DNA of 39,675 nucleotides from Armatimonadota bacterium (GTDB lineage: Bacteria > Armatimonadota > JAAZEB01): positions 1 to 39,675 of the forward strand of contig JAAZEB010000202.1 of assembly GCA_012512505.1 (NCBI GenBank), in the 5' to 3' direction. The notes under the pieces were generated by a model. The model was not told the origin of the DNA. It was given only the letters and a program-made list of their open reading frames with translations, and ran no database searches. Of this stretch, positions 15,178 through 23,990 are shown piece by piece. Each line of letters begins with the position of its first letter. Positions within the stretch are counted from its first letter, which is position 1. The translations under genes and the position numbers were made by a program.

Positions 15178-16230
15178 ATGGCAGACGCAGAGCCGATCCG
15201 GCTGACCACGCTGTCGCACGGCGCCGGGTGAGCGTGCAAACTGAGCCCAGGGGACCTGGCGCAAGTATTAGCAGCAATCCCGAGAGCCACCGATGCCAAC
15301 CTGCTGGTGGGCACCGAGAGCGCCGATGACGCGGCCGTCTACCGCCTCGGGCCGGACCAGGCGGTCGTCTTCACCGTGGACTACTTCACGCCCATCGTGG
15401 ACGACCCTTACCAGTTCGGGCGCATCGCGGCGGCCAACGCCTTCAGCGATACCTGGGCGATGGGCGGCGAGCCTGCCCTGGCGCTGAACATCGTCGGCTT
15501 TCCCTCGCGCACGCTGCCGCTCACTCTCTTGCAAGAGATTCTGCGCGGCGGTGCCGCGACGGCCGCGCAGGCCGGTGTGCTGGTGGCTGGCGGCCACTCG
15601 ATTGATGACCCGGAGCCGAAGTACGGGATGGCCGTCGTCGGCTTCGTCCATCCCGACCGGGTGTTCACCAACATCGGCGCGCGGCCGGGCGACCGCCTTT
15701 ACCTTACCAAGCCGCTCGGGATCGGCATCATCGCCACCGGCATCAAGCAGGAGCGCGCGAGCCAGGAGATGGTCGAGCGCGCCATCGAGGTGATGACAAC
15801 GCTGAACCAGGGCGGGTCGCGGGCGATGCGCGCGGCGGGGGCGCACGCGGCCACCGACGTCACCGGCTACGGCCTGCTGGGCCACCTGCGCGAGATGCTG
15901 GCCGGCGGCGGCATCGGCGCGCGCGTCTCCCTTTCGCGGGTGCCGGTGATCGAAGGAACCTGGGACCTAGTACGTGCCGACGTGTGCCCCGGGGGCACGC
16001 GCCGCAACCTGGCCGCCGTGGAGCGCCAGGTGGACTTCGCCCCCCAGCTCGATGAGGCCGAGCGCCTCCTGCTGTGCGACGCCCAAACCTCCGGCGGGCT
16101 CCTGATCGCGGTCGCTCCCGAGCGGGCGGCCGCCCTGGAGGAGGCGCTGCGCGCGGAGGGCACGCTGGCTGCCGCCTGCATCGGCGAGATCACCGACAAC
16201 CCCGCGGCAAGGATCGAGGTGGTTCGGTAG
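15178..16230 (+). CDS. selD: Selenide, water dikinase, selenocysteine-containing
   Basis: A 350-residue enzyme making selenophosphate from selenide and ATP. The gene must be read through an in-frame UGA at 15229-15231 (residue 18). It starts at ATG 15178 with GGGGGTG five bases upstream, runs ...TLSHGAG, then Sec18, then ACKLSPGDLAQVL. This aligns exactly with SHGAGCGCK of E. coli SelD, where the position is catalytic Cys17. Beyond it are GTESADDAAVYRL (ATP/Mg binding), the FSDTWAMGG and GGHSI motifs, TDVTGYGLLGHL and CDAQTSGGLLIAV, all typical. A plain gene caller would split or truncate it, giving a start near 15307. It implies the organism has SelA, SelB and tRNA-Sec elsewhere. The product both is a selenoprotein and feeds their synthesis. 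Confidence 0.95.
15229..15259 (+). promoter_or_regulatory. UGA selenocysteine codon and bacterial SECIS hairpin
   Basis: Twenty bases after the UGA (15229-15231) the stem CCAGG (15247-15251)/CCTGG (15255-15259) closes a GGA loop. A small apical loop beginning with G, placed 16-37 nt after UGA, fits the bacterial SECIS bound by SelB. It lies within coding sequence. The lower stem is imperfect. Confidence 0.65.
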
Positions 16231-16294
16231 CACGGCGGTGGCGGGGCAAACCCTCCACCGCCCTCCCGACCACCACGCGCAGGGAGGAGGAAAC

Positions 16295-16768
16295 ATGGCG
16301 ATTCCGGTCGGCTCTGCCGCCCCCGAGTTCACCCTGACGGGTACCGACGGCGGCCAGATCCGGTTCGCGCGAGGCGCGAACGAGCACACGTTCCTCGTCT
16401 TCTGGAAGTCGAGCTGCCCCTACTGTCAGGAGTACGTGCCGCAGCTTGGCGCGGTGTTCCAGCGGCATTCCGAGGCGCCGGTGCGCGTGCTCGGGGTAGC
16501 AGTCGGCGCCGATACGGCCGAATCGGCCGCGCGCTTCCAGCAGTCGGCCAACTTCCCCTTCCCAACCGGCGTTGACGAGCAGCGGGAGGTGCGCCAGGCC
16601 TACCAGCTCTTCCGCGTGCCGACGATTGTGCTCGTCGACCCGACCGGGGAGGTGCTGCGCACCTACATCGGCGGGCGCGGCGAGATGGTCACGGCCATCG
16701 ACGATGCCCTCACTAGTATCGAGAAGGGGATCGCGGTCGCAGGCTACGACCTCGAAGGCAGCGGCTGA
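16295..16768 (+). CDS. TlpA/ResA-like thiol-disulfide redoxin
   Basis: A 157-residue thioredoxin-fold protein of the AhpC-TSA/Redoxin group. The ATG is preceded by GGAGGA, an excellent ribosome site. The active site is Cys41-Pro-Tyr-Cys44 after FLVFWKSS, and the cis-proline is in FRVPTIVLVD. No signal peptide or membrane anchor is seen, so it should act in the cytoplasm, unlike most TlpA/ResA proteins. It lies 64 bp after selD in the same direction and may be co-transcribed. A redox partner for selenium handling or for the Sec residue is possible but only suggested by position. A short imperfect hairpin (16769-16788) follows the stop. Confidence 0.85.
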   Translation: MAIPVGSAAPEFTLTGTDGGQIRFARGANEHTFLVFWKSSCPYCQEYVPQLGAVFQRHSEAPVRVLGVAVGADTAESAARFQQSANFPFPTGVDEQREVRQAYQLFRVPTIVLVDPTGEVLRTYIGGRGEMVTAIDDALTSIEKGIAVAGYDLEGSG

Positions 16769-16869
16769 GGGCCCTGACTTCAGGCCCCGGGTGGGCCTGT
16801 CCAAACAGAATCTCGTTCGGTAAGGAAGCCACGGCGAGGGCCAGCCGGCGCCGCGCCCGGGCCGAAGCG

Positions 16870-18315
16870 ATGTCCGAGCAGCAGATCGAGGCGTTCGTGG
16901 CGGGAGTGCGGGCGACCATCGCGCGTCAGGCGATGCTTTCGCGCGGCGAGCAGGTGGTGGTGGCCGTTTCCGGGGGGGCCGACTCGCTAGCGCTCCTCCA
17001 CGCGCTGAACGCCCTGCGCGCGGAGCTGTCGCTGGCGCTGCACGTCGCCCACCTGAACCACCGCCTGCGCCGGGCCGCCACCGCCGATGCCCGCTTCGTG
17101 GCGGCGACGGCCGAGCGCCTAGGCCTCCCCTGCACCGTGGCGGCGGTAGATGTGCGCGCGGTGAAGCGGGCCACCGGCCTCAGCCTGGAGCACGCCGCCC
17201 GACGCGAGCGTTACCGCTTCCTCGCGCGGGTCGCCGCCGCCATCGGCGCCCAGACGATCGCCACCGGGCATACCGCCGACGACAACGTCGAGACCGTCCT
17301 CCTCAACCTGCTGCGCGGCGCCGGACCGGACGGCCTCGCCGGCATCCCCCCGGTAGGCACGGCGATTCCCGATTGCGAGCCGGAGACAGCCGCCGGGCCC
17401 GGTCCCCGCCTGGTTCGTCCGCTGATTGAGACGTGGCGCACCGAGGTGGAGGCGTATGTCCGGGCGTTGGGGCTGGAGCCGCGGGAGGACATCACCAACC
17501 GCAGCCGCGCCTACCTGCGCAACCGGGTGCGCCTGGAGCTGCTGCCCTACCTGCAGCGCCACTTCGGCCCGCAGGTGAAGCCGAACCTGCAGCGCCTCTC
17601 GTGGCTGGCGCGGCCGGAGACGGAGTTGCTGGAGAGCCTGGCGACGGAGGCGCTAGGGCGAGTTGCCCGCCTCGGCCCCGGGCGGGTGGAACTCTCGTGC
17701 CCGGAGCTGCGGGGGCTACCCCTGGCGCTGCAGCGTCGGGTGGTGCGCGCGGCGCTGCGGCAGGTCAAGGGCACGCCAGAGGAGATCGGGTTTCGCGAGA
17801 TTGAGCGCGTGCGGGAGGCAGCGGGGGCCACGGCGGTGCAACCGTTCGACCTCCCGGGGCCGATTCGGGTGACGGCGGTGGGCCGCTGGTTGGTGCTGTC
17901 GCCGCCGGAGGTGGTCCAAGAGCCGGAGGCGCTGGCGGTACCGCTGCCGGTGCCCGGGCAGGCGCCGGCGCCTGGCGGCGGCACGATCACCACGGCGCTG
18001 ATGCCGAAACCGGAGGGGTTCCAGGTGCCGCGCGTGCCGCGTGCGCGGGCCGTCACCCTGGACGCCGACGCCGTCACCCTCCCCCTGGAGGTGCGCACCT
18101 GGCGCCCGGGTGACCGCTTCGTGCCGCTTGGTCTGGGAGGGCACCAAACGCTGCACAAGCTGTTCATCGGGCGGAAGGTGCCGGCCGCCGAGCGCGCGCG
18201 CACGCCGATTGTGGCCGACGCCCAGGGCATCCTCTGGGTGGCCGGCATCGCCATCGCCGACCGCGCCCGCGTTCAGGAACACACGCGCCGGCTGTTGTGC
18301 TTGCGGTGGGAGTAG
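16870..18315 (+). CDS. tilS: tRNA(Ile)-lysidine synthase
   Basis: A 481-residue enzyme that converts cytidine 34 of the AUA-reading tRNA-Ile to lysidine, so that it decodes isoleucine rather than methionine. The N-type ATP pyrophosphatase domain has SGGADS at 34-39, HVAHLNHRLR, and ATGHTADDNVETVLLNLLRG. The middle DITNRSRAYLRNRVRLELLP is the TilS signature. The C-terminal domain, VRTWRPGDRFVPLG through LHKLFIGRKVP, binds the tRNA. It is somewhat longer than average owing to a Pro/Gly-rich linker before the C-terminal domain. The Shine-Dalgarno is weak. Only nine bases separate it from pyrF. Confidence 0.94.
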   Translation: MSEQQIEAFVAGVRATIARQAMLSRGEQVVVAVSGGADSLALLHALNALRAELSLALHVAHLNHRLRRAATADARFVAATAERLGLPCTVAAVDVRAVKRATGLSLEHAARRERYRFLARVAAAIGAQTIATGHTADDNVETVLLNLLRGAGPDGLAGIPPVGTAIPDCEPETAAGPGPRLVRPLIETWRTEVEAYVRALGLEPREDITNRSRAYLRNRVRLELLPYLQRHFGPQVKPNLQRLSWLARPETELLESLATEALGRVARLGPGRVELSCPELRGLPLALQRRVVRAALRQVKGTPEEIGFREIERVREAAGATAVQPFDLPGPIRVTAVGRWLVLSPPEVVQEPEALAVPLPVPGQAPAPGGGTITTALMPKPEGFQVPRVPRARAVTLDADAVTLPLEVRTWRPGDRFVPLGLGGHQTLHKLFIGRKVPAAERARTPIVADAQGILWVAGIAIADRARVQEHTRRLLCLRWE

Positions 18316-18324
18316 GAGAGAGAG

Positions 18325-19188
18325 ATGGGCTTCTGGGAGAAGGTGCGGGCGCGCTGGAGCACGGCGAACACCCTGGTCTGCGTTGGTCTCGACCCGGACT
18401 ACGAGCGGATCGCGCCAGCGCTGGCGGCGGCATCTGGCACGGCGCCGCCCCCCGAGGATGGGATCCTGGCGTTCAACCGCGCCATCATCGAGGCGACAGT
18501 GGACCTGGCCGCCGCCTTCAAGCCGCAGATCGCCCACTACGCCGCGCTAGGCGAGGGCGGCCTGCGAGCCCTCCAGGCCACCCTCCGCCACCTCCAGACC
18601 CACTACCCCGAGGTGCCGGTGATCCTCGACGCCAAGCGCAACGACATCGGCAGCACGGCCGCGCGCTACGCCACGGAAGTGTTCGAGGTCTTCGGTGCCG
18701 ACGCGGTGACGGTGAGCCCCTACCTGGGCGGCGACTCGCTGCAGCCGTTCCTGGACCGTGCCGACCGGGGCGTCTTCATCCTCTGCCGCACCTCCAACCC
18801 GGGCGCGCGCGACCTGCAAGACCTGCCGGTGGGCAGCGACGGCCGGCCGCTTTACCAGGTGGTGGCGCAGCTTGCCGCCGAACGCTGGAACACCCACGGC
18901 AATGTCGGCCTGGTGGTGGGCGCCACCTACCCGGACGAACTGCGGGCGGTGCGCGCTCTTGTGGGCGATCTGCCGTTTCTGGTGCCCGGCGTGGGCGCCC
19001 AGGGCGGCGACGTGGAAGCCGCGGTGCGCAGCGGGCAAGACCGTGGCGGCGCCGGCCTGCTGATCAACTCTTCACGCGGTATCCTCTACGCCTCGTCCGG
19101 CGCCGACTTCGCGGCGGCCGCCCGCCGCGCCGCCCAGGAACTGCGAGACGCCATCAACGCCTGCCGCTCGTGCCCCAGCGGGCACTGA
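18325..19188 (+). CDS. pyrF: Orotidine-5'-phosphate decarboxylase (type 2)
   Basis: A 287-residue TIM-barrel enzyme, final step of UMP synthesis. The motif LDAKRNDIGSTA holds the catalytic Asp102, Lys104 and Asp107, and Lys66 lies in AAFKPQI. The length and the insert AASGTAPPPEDGILAFNRAII mark the longer type 2 (mycobacterial/myxobacterial-like) PyrF family. The C-terminal phosphate-binding segment is VPGVGAQGGD and the following LLINSSRGILYAS. AGGAGAGAG precedes the ATG. It is probably co-transcribed with tilS. The partner pyrE is about 9 kb away, so the pyrimidine genes are scattered. Repeat R1 lies immediately downstream. Confidence 0.93.
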   Translation: MGFWEKVRARWSTANTLVCVGLDPDYERIAPALAAASGTAPPPEDGILAFNRAIIEATVDLAAAFKPQIAHYAALGEGGLRALQATLRHLQTHYPEVPVILDAKRNDIGSTAARYATEVFEVFGADAVTVSPYLGGDSLQPFLDRADRGVFILCRTSNPGARDLQDLPVGSDGRPLYQVVAQLAAERWNTHGNVGLVVGATYPDELRAVRALVGDLPFLVPGVGAQGGDVEAAVRSGQDRGGAGLLINSSRGILYASSGADFAAAARRAAQELRDAINACRSCPSGH

Positions 19189-19223
19189 CGGCCGCCGGGG
19201 GTGTTCCTCCTCCAGGCGATTGC

Positions 19224-19283
19224 CGGAGAGCCCGAGCAATCGGGCTTCGGCGGTTTGGAATTCCGCGTTGCCGCGGCACTCCG
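19224..19283 (+). repeat. Dispersed repeat R1, complete copy B
   Basis: CGGAG is followed by hairpin 1 GCCCGA (19230-19235), GCAA, TCGGGC (19240-19245), a 17-base linker, hairpin 2 CCGCG (19263-19267), TTGC, CGCGG (19272-19276), then ACTCCG (19278-19283) that pairs with the first five bases. The copies at 36.6-36.8 kb have GCCGCA and TGCGGC in hairpin 2, so A-T became G-C, a compensatory change. It lies between the convergent pyrF and beta-helix genes and could end transcription. Confidence 0.7.
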
Positions 19284-19294
19284 CTGCTCTTTGG

Positions 19295-22200
19295 CTACCG
19301 CTCGCCGTGGTAATGCTCCGTTACCTCGTGCCGCACCGGCCAGGAGGCACGGTACTCGTCCTGGTAGAGGCCGATCTCGTCGAACGGGATCGGGCGGAAG
19401 CCGATGCGGTCGAACGCCGGGGAATCTGCTTTCAGGCGGAAGTCGTGCCGCTCGCGGCTCACCAGACCCGGATCCTCGTGGGTGATCCAGTTGTCGCGCA
19501 GATCCTGCCTGCCCCCGTCGCGAGTGAGGAACTCCCCGCAGTTGTAGACCACGTTGCGCCACACCGAGTTTACGTCCGGCTGCTCGGCCAGCCGCGCCAG
19601 CGCCGGGTAGCGCGTGCTGTAAGGCGGTCGCGAGATCTCCACGTCCTCGTGCAGCAGCTTGACGAGGTGCGGCTGCTGCAGGAACTCCCGCCAGTGCGCC
19701 TCGCCCCACGGCGAGAAGCTGACCGCGTAGCGGCAGTCGATGAACAGGTTGTTGTCGACCACGTTCTCCTTGCCGCCGTGAATCTGCACCGCGCCGAAGA
19801 GGCCGGCGGAGCAGCGGTAGAAGACGTTGCCGTAGACCACCGTGCCGCTGATCGCGTCGTCCAGGCGAATCCCACCCTGGCCAATCGTGTCGAGCCCACT
19901 GCCGATGTGGTGCCAGTAGTTGTAGCGCAGTACATTCCCCCGGTAACTCGGGTTCAGGAACATGTCGATCCCGGCCTGGTCGTCCGACTCGTAGACGACG
20001 CTATGGATCTCGTTGAACTCGACAACGTGGTCGTTCCCCTCCAGGCGGATGCCATGGTGCGGCGAGTCGTGGAACAGGTTATGGGCGATGCGGTTGCCGA
20101 CGCCGTTCATCAGCACCGCCGGCGTGTAGGTGCGGTCCACGCGCGAGAAGTCGTGGATGTGGCAGTTCTCCACGAAGTGCCCACCTGGGGTCAGCGTCTT
20201 TCGGTCGCCACCAGTGACCACGGTGCCGCCCCGGCCCAAGGTATAGAGGTCACAGCCGAGGATCCCGTGCTCCTGGCCTCCGTCAATGACGACGCCATTG
20301 CCGCCGAGCCGCCGCAGCGTGCAGCCGGCCAGCAGGCAGCGCCGGCCGTCCTGGATCGTGATGCCATCCCAGCGGCCCAGCTCCAGCGTCAGGCCGCGAA
20401 GGGTGACGTGCGAGACATCCTCCAGCCGCACCAGCGGTGTCTCCAGCAAGGAGATCTCCACCGTCGCCCGGTCCGGGTCCGCCGGCGGGTAGAAGTAGAG
20501 GATGCCGCGCCCGCGGTCGAGGTACCACTCGCCCGGCTGGTCAATCTCTTCCAGCAGGTTGAAGAAGTAGAAGCGCTGGCCCTCGCGCGTGCGGTAGGCG
20601 GCGGGGTGCGCCGCCGTCACCTGCCGCGCCGAGGTGTCGATCGCCGCGACGCCCACCGTCGTGTCGGCCCAGTGGTAGTACCAGGTGCCGAACATCCAGA
20701 TATCGCGCGCCTGCGACCAGCGCGCCGGGCGGTCGCCCTCATAGGTGAAGGTGGCCCCGCGGTTCTTCTCCTGCGAGCCTGGGTCCCGCACCTGGCCGGT
20801 GAGGAGGAACCCCTCGTTCGGCCAACGCGCCAGACGCATCGGCCGGCCATCGAAGAAGAGCTCCAGGACGGGGCAGCCCTCCATGCCAAAGCCGCGCGGC
20901 TGCAGGGTGCCATACTCGGTGATCCCCTGCGCGCGCAAGTCACACTGCACCACCTTGCCGCGGGCCTCTTCCGGCAGGCGCGCCAGCACCGCCGCGTCGT
21001 GCACCGGCTGGAAGCCTCGCACCCGGGTGCCTCCGGTCAGCACCGGCGTCTCTCCCGGAAACGCTCGGTAGACGACCGGGGCCTCAGCCGTGCCGGAGTC
21101 TTCTTCCGTCAGTGTGAACGTCTTGGTCAGCCGGTACTCGCCCCCGCGCAGGAAGACGACGACCCCGCCGCGAGGCAGGGGACCTTGCCGCTTTAGCGCC
21201 CGGATCGCCTCGCGGGCGCCGACGAGCGTGGCGAAGGGGCGCGCTTTGGTGCCCGGGTTCGTGTCGGATCCCCGCGGCGACACATAAAAGGTGATCGCCG
21301 GCTTCGGGAAGCGGGGCACGCGCACGCGCGAGTCGGCGGGATGGCGTGGCGGCCGGCCGGCCTGCAGGCGCTGCACCTCGCGCAGGCGCTCGGCGGCTTC
21401 CCAGCGGTGGTGCTCCGGGGCGTCGGCCATCTCCTGCAGTTGGCGCAGTTCGGCCGCGGCCGCGCGCCACTCCCGCGCCCGGAGGTAGCTCTCGGCGATC
21501 TGGAGGCGGGCGGCGCTGCGGTAGTGCGCCGGCGCCTCCGCGAGGGCGGCAATCCGCGCATATTCGGTCCGGGCGGCGCGATAGTCGCGCGCCTCCATCC
21601 GCGCGTGCGCCCGCTCCAGTTGGAGGTCCAGTTGCTGCCGGGGCGACAAATCAGGCATGGCAATCAGCCTCTCGTACTCCTGCCAGGCCAGGGCGTGCTG
21701 CCCCTCGCGACGGTAGGAGCGCGCCGTCGCGAGGCGCACGGCCAGCCGGTCCGATGGGGTGATCTCTGGCAGCGCCAGCACCTTCTCGTAGAGGGCGCGC
21801 GGCACCACATCCCCAGCCCCCTGGCGGAATAGCTGCAGCAGATGGTCCAGCGCCGCCCGGCGGTGCCGATCTGGCAGACCGGGGAGCTCCAGCAGCACCG
21901 ACCACTCGCCGGCGGCGGCGCGCAGGTCACGTTGCGCCTGCAGCGCGCGCCCCCGACAGAGGCGCGCGACCGCCCGCAGGTGCGGATGCAGATCCGTCTG
22001 CCGCAGCACCCCGGCAAAGGCGCGTGCCGCCGCGGCGTGCTCTCGCGCCGAAAGGTGTGCCAGCGCCCCCGCGAAGCGCGACGCCACCGCGTCGCCCAGC
22101 GGCGCGTAGAAGTGGGCCGCCTGCAGGATCTCCATCGGCGCCAGCGCCCGGCTGTAGATGGCTACCTCGTCCACGTCCAGCACGGCGGAGCCCCAGCCGG

Positions 22201-22915
22201 AGTTGGCGTAGCCAACGCGAAAGCGTCCGGTCGGCGCGGGCGGGGTGTAGTCGCCAGCGTAGTCGCCCTGGCCGATCAACAAGCCATCGAGGTAGAGGCA
22301 CATCTGCCGGCCGTCCCAGGTGCAGGCCAGGTGGTGCCAGATGCCATCGCGCAGGGGCGCTTCGCCGCTGATGCCGACGGCGTTCACCGGCGCCGGCCGC
22401 CCAATCTCGAAGCCGAGCTGCCCGGAGGGGAAGCGGACCGTCACCCGCCAGCCGTCCCAGTAGCCGACGCCGATTGAGAGCAGCGTGCCATCGGTCGAAT
22501 CGTTGTTGCCCCGATGCACGCCAGGGCCGTGGGTGCGCACCCAGGCCGCCGCGGTGAACGCCTTTGCCACCGGGAACGGCTCGGCGGCAAAGGTGCCCTG
22601 GTCGAGGCGCACCGCCTGCTTGCCGGGCCAGCGCCCCTCAATCACCCGCAGCGTCTCCGGCGGCGCTCCCGCCTTCGGCACCAGCTCGAACTGCAGCGCC
22701 CCGCCCTTGCCGGCCAGATCGGGCACCGGCACCGTCTCAAACGTGTAGTAGCGCAGCAGCGATGGATCCTGCGTCACCGTGTCGCGGTAGCGCTGCCACT
22801 GCGGCAGCGAACCGCCCGCGTCCTCCGCCCAGCCGGGCAGCGGTGCCAGCAGCATCAGCAACAGCGTCAGGATGGCCGGGCAGCGCGCGCCCGGGTTGCC
22901 TCTTTCGGTTGGCAT
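19295..22915 (-). CDS. Secreted LamG/TPR/right-handed beta-helix giant protein
   Basis: A 1206-residue secreted protein. The ATG at 22915 has GGAGGG five bases upstream and is preferred over the GTG at 22936. Signal peptide 1-30 (cleavage after Gly-Trp-Ala). Residues about 100-270 are a LamG/concanavalin-type domain (WHHLACTWDG, LYLDGLLIG, DEVAIYSRAL). About 275-520 is an Arg/Ala-rich helical TPR-like array. From about 540 (FYVSPRGSDTNPGTKARPF) to the end is a right-handed parallel beta-helix with repeated Asn/Gly turns such as GNRIAHNLFHDSPHHGIRLE. Beta-helix proteins of this kind are polysaccharide lyases, hydrolases or epimerases. No catalytic set can be named from sequence alone. It is the last gene of the minus-strand sugar block, 25 bp after the URO-D-like gene. 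Confidence 0.85.
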   Translation of the reverse strand: MPTERGNPGARCPAILTLLLMLLAPLPGWAEDAGGSLPQWQRYRDTVTQDPSLLRYYTFETVPVPDLAGKGGALQFELVPKAGAPPETLRVIEGRWPGKQAVRLDQGTFAAEPFPVAKAFTAAAWVRTHGPGVHRGNNDSTDGTLLSIGVGYWDGWRVTVRFPSGQLGFEIGRPAPVNAVGISGEAPLRDGIWHHLACTWDGRQMCLYLDGLLIGQGDYAGDYTPPAPTGRFRVGYANSGWGSAVLDVDEVAIYSRALAPMEILQAAHFYAPLGDAVASRFAGALAHLSAREHAAAARAFAGVLRQTDLHPHLRAVARLCRGRALQAQRDLRAAAGEWSVLLELPGLPDRHRRAALDHLLQLFRQGAGDVVPRALYEKVLALPEITPSDRLAVRLATARSYRREGQHALAWQEYERLIAMPDLSPRQQLDLQLERAHARMEARDYRAARTEYARIAALAEAPAHYRSAARLQIAESYLRAREWRAAAAELRQLQEMADAPEHHRWEAAERLREVQRLQAGRPPRHPADSRVRVPRFPKPAITFYVSPRGSDTNPGTKARPFATLVGAREAIRALKRQGPLPRGGVVVFLRGGEYRLTKTFTLTEEDSGTAEAPVVYRAFPGETPVLTGGTRVRGFQPVHDAAVLARLPEEARGKVVQCDLRAQGITEYGTLQPRGFGMEGCPVLELFFDGRPMRLARWPNEGFLLTGQVRDPGSQEKNRGATFTYEGDRPARWSQARDIWMFGTWYYHWADTTVGVAAIDTSARQVTAAHPAAYRTREGQRFYFFNLLEEIDQPGEWYLDRGRGILYFYPPADPDRATVEISLLETPLVRLEDVSHVTLRGLTLELGRWDGITIQDGRRCLLAGCTLRRLGGNGVVIDGGQEHGILGCDLYTLGRGGTVVTGGDRKTLTPGGHFVENCHIHDFSRVDRTYTPAVLMNGVGNRIAHNLFHDSPHHGIRLEGNDHVVEFNEIHSVVYESDDQAGIDMFLNPSYRGNVLRYNYWHHIGSGLDTIGQGGIRLDDAISGTVVYGNVFYRCSAGLFGAVQIHGGKENVVDNNLFIDCRYAVSFSPWGEAHWREFLQQPHLVKLLHEDVEISRPPYSTRYPALARLAEQPDVNSVWRNVVYNCGEFLTRDGGRQDLRDNWITHEDPGLVSRERHDFRLKADSPAFDRIGFRPIPFDEIGLYQDEYRASWPVRHEVTEHYHGER

Positions 22916-22940
22916 CGCTTCCCTCCACACTCCCACCCGG

Positions 22941-23894
22941 TTACTGATACACGCCCTCGGCCCGCCAGATGTCGAGCATCGCCTCGTAGCGGGCGAGGCG
23001 CATTCCGGTGTAGATGCAGTTGCTGGTCGAGAAGATATAGCCGCCGCCGGGCATGCCGTGGCGCAGCGCGTAGCGCACCGACTCGGCGCACTCCGCGTCC
23101 GTGCCGGTGTCCAGCAGGCCGCAGTTCACGTTGCCGATCAAGCAGACGCGGTCGCCATAGCGGCGCTTCACCTCGGCGATATCAACCCCCGCCTGGGGAT
23201 CGAGCGAGTGCAGCGCGTGCGGGTTCGCCTGCACGAGCTGGTCGAGGATCGGCAGGATGTTGCCGTCGGTGTGCTTGATCGTGTAGAACCCCAGGTCGCG
23301 CTGGCCCTGGATCAGCTTTGCCAGGTAGGGGGTGACGAACTCGCTAAACTGGGTTGGGCTGAGGAACGGCCCCGCGTTCAGGCAGTAGTCGGAGCAGAGG
23401 GCGAAGCCGTCCAGCCCGCCGTGAGCCCGCAGCCGCTCGGCCCACTGGAGGGCGTGGTTGACCATCGCGTCCGCCTCGGCCTTCACCTTCTCCGGCTCGT
23501 CTACCAGGCGGCAGGAAAACGCCTCCATGCTGCCGCCGGAGGGGATGCCGTAGGTGGCATCGCCGTGCATCATCAGGAAGTAGCGGTCGCCGCTCTTCTC
23601 GCGGATCAGGTCGATCAGGCGGAAGGTCTCCTCCAGGCTGCCGGGGTTCGGGTGCAGGAAGATGGCGCTGTGCTCGAAGCACTCGGCGGTAGCCAGATAG
23701 AGGTCGGCCATGTCGTTGCGGTGGAGCTGGCGCTCCTTCTCCTCCATCTGGTCCCACTGCCCGTAGTGGCGCTGCGAGAAGTGGAGCTTCCCGAACGCCT
23801 CCATGGTCAGGAAGAAGACCAGCTCGAAGTGGGGCACCCGCCCGGTTAGCGGACGGCGCTCCAGCGCGGCGATGAAACGCTCTCGTGGGGTCAT
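22941..23894 (-). CDS. Uroporphyrinogen decarboxylase-fold protein
   Basis: A 317-residue member of the URO-D superfamily. It opens with MTPRERFIAALERRP, the standard first helix of these proteins, and contains FALCSDYCLNAGPFLSP, the conserved 'H-x-DGN' strand (KHTDGNILPILDQLV), HSLDPQAGVDI and GNVNCGLLDTGT. The last two match the substrate-pocket strands of the non-HemE subgroup common in Armatimonadota, Planctomycetes and Clostridia sugar loci. GAGGAG stands before the ATG. A cofactor methyl-transfer or demethylation role, for example on O-methyl groups of plant sugars, is conceivable but unproven. Its place between the DUF1284-like and beta-helix genes suggests a role in the same pathway. 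Confidence 0.78.
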   Translation of the reverse strand: MTPRERFIAALERRPLTGRVPHFELVFFLTMEAFGKLHFSQRHYGQWDQMEEKERQLHRNDMADLYLATAECFEHSAIFLHPNPGSLEETFRLIDLIREKSGDRYFLMMHGDATYGIPSGGSMEAFSCRLVDEPEKVKAEADAMVNHALQWAERLRAHGGLDGFALCSDYCLNAGPFLSPTQFSEFVTPYLAKLIQGQRDLGFYTIKHTDGNILPILDQLVQANPHALHSLDPQAGVDIAEVKRRYGDRVCLIGNVNCGLLDTGTDAECAESVRYALRHGMPGGGYIFSTSNCIYTGMRLARYEAMLDIWRAEGVYQ

Positions 23895-23905
23895 CGGGAC
23901 TCCTC

Positions 23906-23938
23906 AAGGTGTCAAGTGCCAGGTGTCAGGTGTCAGGA
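23906..23938. repeat. Short direct repeats of AGGTGTCA
   Basis: AGGTGTCA at 23907-23914 and again in AGGTGTCAGGTGTCAGG (23921-23937), with the related AGTGCC between. It lies in the 96-bp gap between two minus-strand genes. The pattern may be slippage or a small dispersed repeat; no function is suggested by the sequence. Confidence 0.5.
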
Positions 23939-23990
23939 ATGCGCGCGCCTCCGCATCTCGCCAGCTTCCTCCAGGCGTCTGGGCCAGCCG

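Noticed and set aside
15028-15231. Separate small gene ending in SHGAG before selD
   Set aside because: Its last 17 codons are the true start of selD; the stop is the selenocysteine UGA.
19220-21196. 658-codon plus-strand frame opposite the beta-helix gene
   Set aside because: Low-complexity Val/Arg/Ala/Asp composition, no motifs, and the minus strand encodes a coherent multi-domain protein.
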